NCBI GenBank assembly: GCA_015063885.1
Contig: SVTH01000006.1
Location: 1-64,000 of the forward strand
DNA: 64,000 nucleotides
Origin: Oscillospiraceae bacterium
GTDB taxonomy: Bacteria > Bacillota > Clostridia > Oscillospirales > CAG-382
Reading direction: 5' to 3'
Positions 58,398 through 64,000 of this stretch are shown here, piece by piece. The notes beneath the pieces were generated by a model that saw only the letters and a program-made list of their open reading frames with translations, searched no databases and was not told where the DNA came from. Each line of letters begins with the position of its first letter. Within the stretch, counting starts at the first letter, position 1. The position numbers were made by a program, and so were the translations under genes.

Positions 58398-60962
58398 ATG
58401 CAGACAACCGAAGACACACGGGCGTTTACGCCCCAGACCCTCTCCCCCGAGGAGCTGATCGCCTCCCTGGATTCCCACGGGCTGAACGGATTGACCCAAA
58501 AGCAAGTCCGCTTCCGCCTGCATAAGACGGGGAAGAACCTGTTCCGCAAGGAATTCTCCCTCCACCCGGGAGAAGGGATCAAAAGCCAATGGCGGGGCAT
58601 GGTGACGTTGCTGTACCTCACCGCCATGCTGGTGCTGTATCTGTTTTTGCAGGACGGCATCTACCTCCTGGCCCTGGGCGCAGGGGCCGTGACCCTCACG
58701 GCAGGTGCCGTTTGGGAGCTGGCAGCCGCCAAGATCCTCAGAGAGCGGGAAAAATACTCCGCTTTGGGAGTGCAGGTCATCCGTGACGGCAAGACCCAGA
58801 AGACGGACAGCCGCCTGCTGGTGCCCGGCGACCTGCTGTATCTGGAGCAGGGCAACCTGGTTCCCGCCGACGCCCGCATTTTGGAGGACGACGGACGGCT
58901 TTTCGCCTTGGAGACCCCCGTCAGCGGCGTGCGCTCCGCCGTGCGGAAATCCTGCCGCATCCCCGCCAAAGAAACGGAAGCGGTCAGCGGCAACATGGTC
59001 TACGCAGGCACTCTCATCACCGCAGGCTCCTGTCTTGCCATGGTGTGCCGTACGGGAGAGCAGACCCTCCTGCGGCAGATCCGCTCCACAAAAAAAGAAT
59101 ACCTTCCGCCCCTGCTTGCCCGTGCCAAGGAATATTGCCGCTGGCTTTCCCTGGCGGGGATCTTGGGGTGCTTCCTCCTTTCCGTATTGGGCGCCCTTTT
59201 GGGGCTGGGGCTGAGCAATCTGCTGGCCCTTTCCGCCGTCACCGCCGCCGTGTCCCTTTGCGACGTGGCCTTGGCGCTGGCCTGCCTTTCCTTTGGGGAC
59301 GGCCTGCGGAAGATGGAGAAAAACGGGCTGATCGTCCGTAACCTGGATAAGCTGACCCGCCTGGCCCGGGTAAATACGGTGATGTGCCCCAAGGAGCTCA
59401 CCTTCCCTCCCAAAAAGCCCCATCTGGACAGCGTCTTTGCAGGGGGCAAGCTCCATTCCGCAGACACACCGCCGGATCACGCCGTGCAGGAGGTTTTGAA
59501 GCTTTCCCTGGCGTGCTCCGATTTCCCCCGCACCCTGCATACCTACGAAAGCGTCACCGCCGCTTATTTGCGGGACTGCTGTATTCCGGTCACCGAGCTG
59601 ACGGAGGAATGGTTCCGCGTGGACACCGCCGTAAACGGCGACGGCGAGGTGAACGCCGTGATCTCCTTGAACAAGGATCACTACCGCGTGGTGGTGAAGG
59701 GTGCCCCCGAGGCCATCCTCGCCCGCTGTGCGGGATATGAAAGCGGCGGGAAGGAATACAAAATGTCCCCCGACGCCAAAAAGAAGATCCTGGCCGCCGC
59801 AGAGCGTGCCTCCCGCAACATGGCGTACTTAGTGGCCGTGGCCTCCGGCATCACGGAGGAGGACAGCCTCCGCAGTCCCTTTGCGGAACGGAAGCTGATC
59901 TTCCGCGGGTTCCTGGCCTTCCGTCTCTCCATGGAGGTGGATATGGCAGGAGGCATCTACCGCGCCTCCAAGGCGGGGGTGGAATGCGTGCTTTCCACCG
60001 ACGACCCCTATTACACCGCCGCCGGCATCGCCAAAAGCGTTGGCATCATCGAAAACGAGGGAGAGATGATCAGCTCCCGCGAAATCGCCGCCTCCGACAG
60101 AGGTATGTACGTGCTGAATTCCGGGAAATATAAAGTGTTCTTGGAGCCCACCCAGGACCAATGGCTGGACGTGCTCCGCCTGCGGAAGGAAGCGGGCAGA
60201 ACGGTGCTTGCCACCGGCACGGAGGAAGGGCACATCCCCTTGCTGAGAGAGGCGGATATCTCCGCCGTTCCCAAGAAGGAAAAGGATATCCTGCGGGAAA
60301 GCGCCGATTTCCTGATGACGGAAAACGGCTTCCAGGTCTTTGCCGCGGGGATCGCAGGGGCGAAAATGCTGTATTTCCGCCTGCGCTGGCTGTTACAGCT
60401 GTTGACCGCAGGGGCCTGCAGTTGGTTCTTCTGCCTGCTGTTGGGCGTGTGTACGGGCGGTCCCCTTCCCTTCGGCATCCCCGAGGTGCTGTTCGGCGGG
60501 ATCTTGGGGAATCTTGCCATCGCTTCCGTCGTGGCGTTGCTCCCCGAGGACCGTTCCATCCTGTTGCAAAAGGTTCCCCGCCCCGGCAGAAAGGCGACAG
60601 TCACGGAAGCCCTGCCTCCCATCCTCTTTGGGCTCGGCAACGGCGGGATGCTGTTTTTGACCTTCTGCTTGACGGGCAGTACCGCCTGCCTGTTCCCGGG
60701 AGCCTTGCTTTCCCAGTTCTTCTACGCCTGCGGGTGCCTTTACGAGGAGGGCGCCTTCCGTCGTAAACGGTTTGGGTGCAGAGCCCTTTGGCTGTTGTTC
60801 CCCATCCTGGCGGTGTATTGCGGGCTGACGCTGTGCATTCCCGCCCTGTTTACCTTCCCCGCCCGGGAGCATCTGTTGCTCACGGGAGGCCTGGCGGTAC
60901 TGTGGCAGGGAGCGGTACAGCTCTTCCTCTTCTTCAAACCGAAAAAGAAAAAAGCAAAATAA
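58398..60962 (+). CDS. P2-type ATPase-like membrane protein with all catalytic motifs lost
   Basis: 854 residues with the layout of a calcium-type P2 ATPase. Kept parts are LVPGDLLYLEQGNLVPADAR (about 141-160), VRNLDKLTRLARV (313-325) and the nucleotide-domain KGAPE (434-438). Lost parts: actuator TGES is SGVRS (about 176-180); membrane PEGLP is SLCDV (286-290); DKTGTLT is CPKELTF (330-336); TGD is STDD (533-536); TGDGxND is TGTEEGH (606-612). It therefore cannot form the aspartyl phosphate. AAGGAG lies upstream. It follows the ClpE-like gene by 33 nt. A role as sensor, scaffold or channel is possible; none is known. Confidence 0.85.
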   Translation: MQTTEDTRAFTPQTLSPEELIASLDSHGLNGLTQKQVRFRLHKTGKNLFRKEFSLHPGEGIKSQWRGMVTLLYLTAMLVLYLFLQDGIYLLALGAGAVTLTAGAVWELAAAKILREREKYSALGVQVIRDGKTQKTDSRLLVPGDLLYLEQGNLVPADARILEDDGRLFALETPVSGVRSAVRKSCRIPAKETEAVSGNMVYAGTLITAGSCLAMVCRTGEQTLLRQIRSTKKEYLPPLLARAKEYCRWLSLAGILGCFLLSVLGALLGLGLSNLLALSAVTAAVSLCDVALALACLSFGDGLRKMEKNGLIVRNLDKLTRLARVNTVMCPKELTFPPKKPHLDSVFAGGKLHSADTPPDHAVQEVLKLSLACSDFPRTLHTYESVTAAYLRDCCIPVTELTEEWFRVDTAVNGDGEVNAVISLNKDHYRVVVKGAPEAILARCAGYESGGKEYKMSPDAKKKILAAAERASRNMAYLVAVASGITEEDSLRSPFAERKLIFRGFLAFRLSMEVDMAGGIYRASKAGVECVLSTDDPYYTAAGIAKSVGIIENEGEMISSREIAASDRGMYVLNSGKYKVFLEPTQDQWLDVLRLRKEAGRTVLATGTEEGHIPLLREADISAVPKKEKDILRESADFLMTENGFQVFAAGIAGAKMLYFRLRWLLQLLTAGACSWFFCLLLGVCTGGPLPFGIPEVLFGGILGNLAIASVVALLPEDRSILLQKVPRPGRKATVTEALPPILFGLGNGGMLFLTFCLTGSTACLFPGALLSQFFYACGCLYEEGAFRRKRFGCRALWLLFPILAVYCGLTLCIPALFTFPAREHLLLTGGLAVLWQGAVQLFLFFKPKKKKAK

Positions 60963-60977
60963 AAAGGAGATTTCATT

Positions 60978-61172
60978 ATGAAAATCACAAAAGACATGCT
61001 GATCGGCGACGTGCTGGATCAGTATCCCGACCTGGCAGAATACTTCTTTGAGATCGGTATGCACTGCCTGGGCTGTCCCCATTCCCGCGGGGAATCCATT
61101 GAGCAGGCCTGCGAAGTGCACGGTACCGACGCAGACACCCTTCTGGCTAAGCTGAATGCGGCTATCGCATAA
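60978..61172 (+). CDS. DUF1858 domain protein
   Basis: 64 residues. The pattern MKITKDMLIGDVLDQYPDLAEYFFEIGMHCLGCPHSRGESIEQAC is the DUF1858 (hybrid-cluster-protein-associated disulfide) domain, with a CLGC redox-type Cys pair at residues 30-33. AAAAGGAG precedes the ATG. Its partner is unknown. Confidence 0.93.
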   Translation: MKITKDMLIGDVLDQYPDLAEYFFEIGMHCLGCPHSRGESIEQACEVHGTDADTLLAKLNAAIA

Positions 61173-61185
61173 GGAGGGCTACATA

Positions 61186-61677
61186 ATGGCTAAGAAAAAC
61201 AAATCCGGCTTCTTCACCGATTTCAAGAAATTCATTACCAAGGGTAACATCCTTGATATGGCAGTCGGTATGATCATCGGTACTGCCTTCAACCAGATCG
61301 TCAAATCTCTGGTAGATCACATTCTGATGCCCGTCATCGGCAACCTGTGCGACACCCAGGACCTGGTAGATCTGAAGTATGTCCTCACTCCCGCAGAGCT
61401 GGCAGAGGACGGCGTTACCGTGCTCACCCCCGAGGTGGCCATCTCCTACGGTCTGTTCCTTTCCTACGTGATCAACTTCTTCATCGTGGCGATGACCCTG
61501 TTCATCATCATCCGTTCCGCAATGAAGTTCCAGCAGAAGATGGAATCCCTGCGCAAGGAAGAGGAAGAAGCCGCGGCTGAGCCTCCCGCTCCTCCCGCTC
61601 CTCCGGAACCCACCGTTGAGGAGAAGACCCTGGCCGTTCTGAACGAGATCAAGACTCTGCTGAACGAAAAGAAATAA
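61186..61677 (+). CDS. mscL: Large-conductance mechanosensitive channel MscL
   Basis: 163 residues. It opens under membrane tension to release solutes. The N-terminal FKKFITKGNILDMAVGMIIGTAF and pore helix are conserved, TM2 is at about 84-108, and a Pro/Glu-rich stretch precedes the C-terminal helix bundle (EEKTLAVLNEIKTLLNEK). The ATG with AAGGAGGG upstream is preferred over earlier in-frame starts. Confidence 0.96.
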   Translation: MAKKNKSGFFTDFKKFITKGNILDMAVGMIIGTAFNQIVKSLVDHILMPVIGNLCDTQDLVDLKYVLTPAELAEDGVTVLTPEVAISYGLFLSYVINFFIVAMTLFIIIRSAMKFQQKMESLRKEEEEAAAEPPAPPAPPEPTVEEKTLAVLNEIKTLLNEKK

Positions 61678-61681
61678 GTCC

Positions 61682-62623
61682 ATGAAACGCTATTTGTTGG
61701 GCGCAGACGGTGGCGGCAGTAAGACCGCCTTCGTTCTCGCCGACGGGGAGGGCACTCCCCTGGCCACCTGCACCCGGGGAAGATCCAATCCCGGGGACAT
61801 CGGCTACCAAGCCACGGAGGATCTGCTTCTGGAGGGCTTTTCCACCCTGTGCCGTGAAAACGACGTAGCGGCGGAGGAAGTGGCGTCGGTGTTCGCAGGG
61901 GTGGCGGGACTCACCTCCTTCGATATGAACCTGCGTCTGCGGGAGGCTATGGGGAAGCTGTTCCCCAAGGCCGTCTGCGATTGCTCTCACGACGGTATGA
62001 ACGTACTGTACGGAGCCTTCCCCCAAGGGGAGGACGGCGCCATCGTCATCTGCGGCACAGGCTCCTCCTGCTTCGTTCAGGTCAAGGGCACCGTTTACCG
62101 CATCGGCGGTTACGGTCAGTTTGACCTGACGGGCAACGGCTACGAGATGGGGAAGGCCGCCTTCGCCCACGTGTTCCGCACCCTGGACGGCAGAGATGCC
62201 TACGGCGTGCTGGCGGCAATGATGGACGAATGCTTCCCCGGCGGATGCCACAAAAACATTTTTGAGATCAACGGCTATACCAAGACCCAATTTGCTTCCT
62301 TCGCCCCCAAGGTGTTCGCCGCCGCGCGGGAAAACGATCCCGCCGCATTGGCCATCCTGGAGCAAAGCTTTTCCTACATCGGGGAGCTGATCGCCACGGC
62401 GTCCTCCCTCTTTGAAGGCAAGCCCTATTCCGTGGCGTTGGCGGGCGGGATCTTCAAGGATCCCCTTGCCATGGAGCTGACAAGGAAGCACGTTCCTGCC
62501 CACGCCGCCCTGTTCCGCCTTGAAAAGGAGCCCGTTTTGGGGGCTGTTTCCAAGGCAAAGCATCAGCTTACGGGCAACGGAGACGTCACGCCGTTATCTG
62601 CATTTCTGAAAAAACCCTATTAA
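61682..62623 (+). CDS. BadF/BadG-family sugar kinase (N-acetylglucosamine kinase-like)
   Basis: 313 residues of the ASKHA fold: phosphate-1 loop LGADGGGSKTAFVLAD, adenosine and phosphate-2 region ICGTGSSCFV, GGYGQFDLTGNGYEMGK and C-terminal SVALAGGIF. These match kinases acting on GlcNAc, MurNAc or related amino sugars. It may serve recycling of wall sugars. It starts 4 nt after the mscL stop. Confidence 0.85.
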   Translation: MKRYLLGADGGGSKTAFVLADGEGTPLATCTRGRSNPGDIGYQATEDLLLEGFSTLCRENDVAAEEVASVFAGVAGLTSFDMNLRLREAMGKLFPKAVCDCSHDGMNVLYGAFPQGEDGAIVICGTGSSCFVQVKGTVYRIGGYGQFDLTGNGYEMGKAAFAHVFRTLDGRDAYGVLAAMMDECFPGGCHKNIFEINGYTKTQFASFAPKVFAAARENDPAALAILEQSFSYIGELIATASSLFEGKPYSVALAGGIFKDPLAMELTRKHVPAHAALFRLEKEPVLGAVSKAKHQLTGNGDVTPLSAFLKKPY

Positions 62624-62649
62624 GCTATAGAAAAGGAATCATCACAACT

Positions 62650-64000
62650 ATGAGCGATATCATCTACGACGAACTGCGCACGCTGAGACATTCCTGCTCT
62701 CACGTGCTGGCGCAGGCTGTCAAACACCTTTTCCCCCACGTAAAGCTGGCCATCGGCCCCGCCATTGACAACGGCTTCTACTACGATTTCGACTGCGGAG
62801 ACAGACCTCTCACCGCCGAGGATTTCGAGGCCATCGAGGCGGAAATGAAGGCCATCATCAAGGCCAATCTGAAGATCGAGCGCTTCACCCTCCCCAGAGC
62901 CGAGGCTTTGGAGCTGATGAAGGACGAGCCCTACAAGATCGAGTTGATCAACGATCTCCCCGAGGACGAGGAGCTTTCCTTCTACAAGCAGGGTGATTTC
63001 ACCGATCTTTGCGCAGGCCCTCACGTCTCCTACACCAAGAAGATCAAGGCCTTCAAGCTCACCTCCGCCACCGGCGCATACTGGAGAGGCGATTCCTCCC
63101 GTAAGATGCTCACCCGTATCTACGGCACCGCATTCCTGAACAAGGAAGACCTGGAATCCTACCTGGTTGCCCAGGAGGAAGCCAAGAAGCGTGACCACAA
63201 CAAGCTGGGCAGAGAGCTGGAGTATTTCACCACCGTGGATTCCATCGGCCAGGGCTTGCCCGTACTGCTGCCCAAGGGCGCAAGAGTGGTTCAGCTGATG
63301 CAGAGATGGGTGGAGGACGTTGAGCAGGAGAAGGGTTGTCTTCTCACCAAGACTCCCCTCATGGCCAAGCGTGATCTTTACCGCATCTCCGGTCACTGGG
63401 ATCATTATCTGGACGGCATGTTCATCATCGGCGACCCCGCAGACGAAGAGAAGGAATGCTTCGCCATGCGTCCCATGACCTGCCCCTTCCAGTACCAGGT
63501 CTATCTGAACAGAAAGCGCTCCTACCGCGATCTGCCCATGCGCCTCACCGAGACTTCTACCCTGTTCCGTAACGAGGAATCCGGAGAGATGCACGGTCTC
63601 ATCCGCGTGCGCCAGTTCACCATCTCCGAGGGTCACTACATCCTCCGTCCCGATCAGCTGGAGGAGGAGTTCAAGGGCTGTCTGGAGCTGGCGAAGTACT
63701 TCCTGGATACCGTGGGTCTGCTGGAGGACTGCACCTTCCGCTTCTCCCAGTGGGATCCCGCCAACCCCAAGAACAAGTACGAAGGCACCGCCGAGCAGTG
63801 GGAAGAAGCCCAGAACACCATGGCCAAGATTTTGGACCACCTGGGCGTGGAATACACCATCGGCATCGACGAGGCCGCCTTCTACGGCCCCAAGCTGGAC
63901 ATCCAGTACCACAACGTATACGGCAAGGAAGACACCCTGGTCACCATCCAGATCGATATGCTGTTGGCTGAAAAGTTCGGTATGGAATACACCGATTCCG
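62650..64000 (+). CDS. thrS: Threonyl-tRNA synthetase lacking TGS domain (3' end beyond window)
   Basis: 450 residues are visible and the frame continues past the window. It charges tRNA-Thr. The protein starts with the editing domain (RHSCSHVLAQAVKH, with the two His of HxxxH); the N-terminal TGS domain of about 60 residues found in E. coli-type ThrRS is absent. The catalytic core shows RPMTCPFQYQVY in place of KPMNCPGHIQIF and RVRQFTISEGHYI in place of RVRGFTQDDAHIF, keeping the zinc ligands Cys and His. This marks a divergent ThrRS type. AAAGGAAT precedes the ATG. Confidence 0.93.
   Translation, partial: MSDIIYDELRTLRHSCSHVLAQAVKHLFPHVKLAIGPAIDNGFYYDFDCGDRPLTAEDFEAIEAEMKAIIKANLKIERFTLPRAEALELMKDEPYKIELINDLPEDEELSFYKQGDFTDLCAGPHVSYTKKIKAFKLTSATGAYWRGDSSRKMLTRIYGTAFLNKEDLESYLVAQEEAKKRDHNKLGRELEYFTTVDSIGQGLPVLLPKGARVVQLMQRWVEDVEQEKGCLLTKTPLMAKRDLYRISGHWDHYLDGMFIIGDPADEEKECFAMRPMTCPFQYQVYLNRKRSYRDLPMRLTETSTLFRNEESGEMHGLIRVRQFTISEGHYILRPDQLEEEFKGCLELAKYFLDTVGLLEDCTFRFSQWDPANPKNKYEGTAEQWEEAQNTMAKILDHLGVEYTIGIDEAAFYGPKLDIQYHNVYGKEDTLVTIQIDMLLAEKFGMEYTDS

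Overview
This window looks like chromosome from a spore-forming, strictly anaerobic, moderately GC-rich member of the Clostridia, probably an uncultured gut Oscillospirales-like lineage. The evidence is a complete spoIIIAA-AH sporulation operon, a three-subunit electron-bifurcating [FeFe]-hydrogenase, an ECF-type (Firmicutes) vitamin transporter, a dockerin-bearing secreted protein and BspA-type LRR protein, strong AGGAGG ribosome sites, many GTG/TTG starts, and consensus sigma-A promoters with 17-bp spacers. The placement is inferred from gene content only. No rRNA, tRNA, CRISPR array, insertion sequence or integrase was seen.

Layout. 1-2.3 kb: ECF sigma factor and membrane anti-sigma-like partner (minus). 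2.5-3.5 kb: GMP synthase ATP-PPase subunit without a glutaminase domain. 3.6-7.2 kb: D,D-carboxypeptidase, pgi, and a small P-loop protein coupled to a membrane protein. 7.2-11.8 kb: five-gene MacB/FtsX-like ABC operon with two lipoproteins. 11.9-13.3 kb: AlgX/DHHW-like lipoprotein. 13.5-16.8 kb: a degenerate P-type ATPase behind an RlmB-type methyltransferase. 16.9-18.4 kb: two paralogous phage-structural-like proteins, one with 36-residue tandem repeats. 18.6-22.9 kb: giant YfhO-like membrane protein and a lipoprotein. 23.1-26.5 kb: ribokinase-like kinase and beta-helix lipoprotein. 26.5-27.6 kb: bactofilin-like membrane protein. 27.7-34 kb: spoVB-like flippase and spoIIIAA-AH as one run of overlapping genes. 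34-37.5 kb: response regulator, histidine kinase and an unknown membrane-anchored protein. 37.6-41.8 kb: hydrogenase hydCBA. 42-45.7 kb: AraC regulator coupled to a large LRR protein. 45.8-46.8 kb: dockerin protein. 47-50.1 kb: ruvC-ruvA-ruvB and an rRNA methyltransferase. 50.2-53.5 kb: fused EcfA1A2, EcfT, TruA. 53.5-58.4 kb: DUF5711-like protein, CvpA, PgsA, ClpE-like unfoldase. 58.4-61.7 kb: a second degenerate P-type ATPase, a DUF1858 protein, MscL. 61.7-64 kb: BadF-family sugar kinase and a threonyl-tRNA synthetase running off the end.

The most interesting signals: (1) Two different P-type ATPase-like proteins (13.5-16.0 kb and 58.4-61.0 kb) keep the fold and membrane topology but have lost the phosphorylation motif; each shows proline where the aspartate should be. 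(2) A 19-bp box, GATGATAACTTGWTAACAT, lies exactly 8 bp upstream of the -10 of only two operons, the two-component system at 37.5 kb and the ABC operon at 11.8 kb, 26 kb apart; this predicts that the response regulator controls both. (3) A 10-bp perfect inverted repeat just upstream of the AraC-LRR promoter is a likely autoregulatory site. Other oddities are a GuaA without glutaminase, a ThrRS without TGS domain, an EcfA1-EcfA2 fusion, and a YfhO protein enlarged by extracellular repeats.
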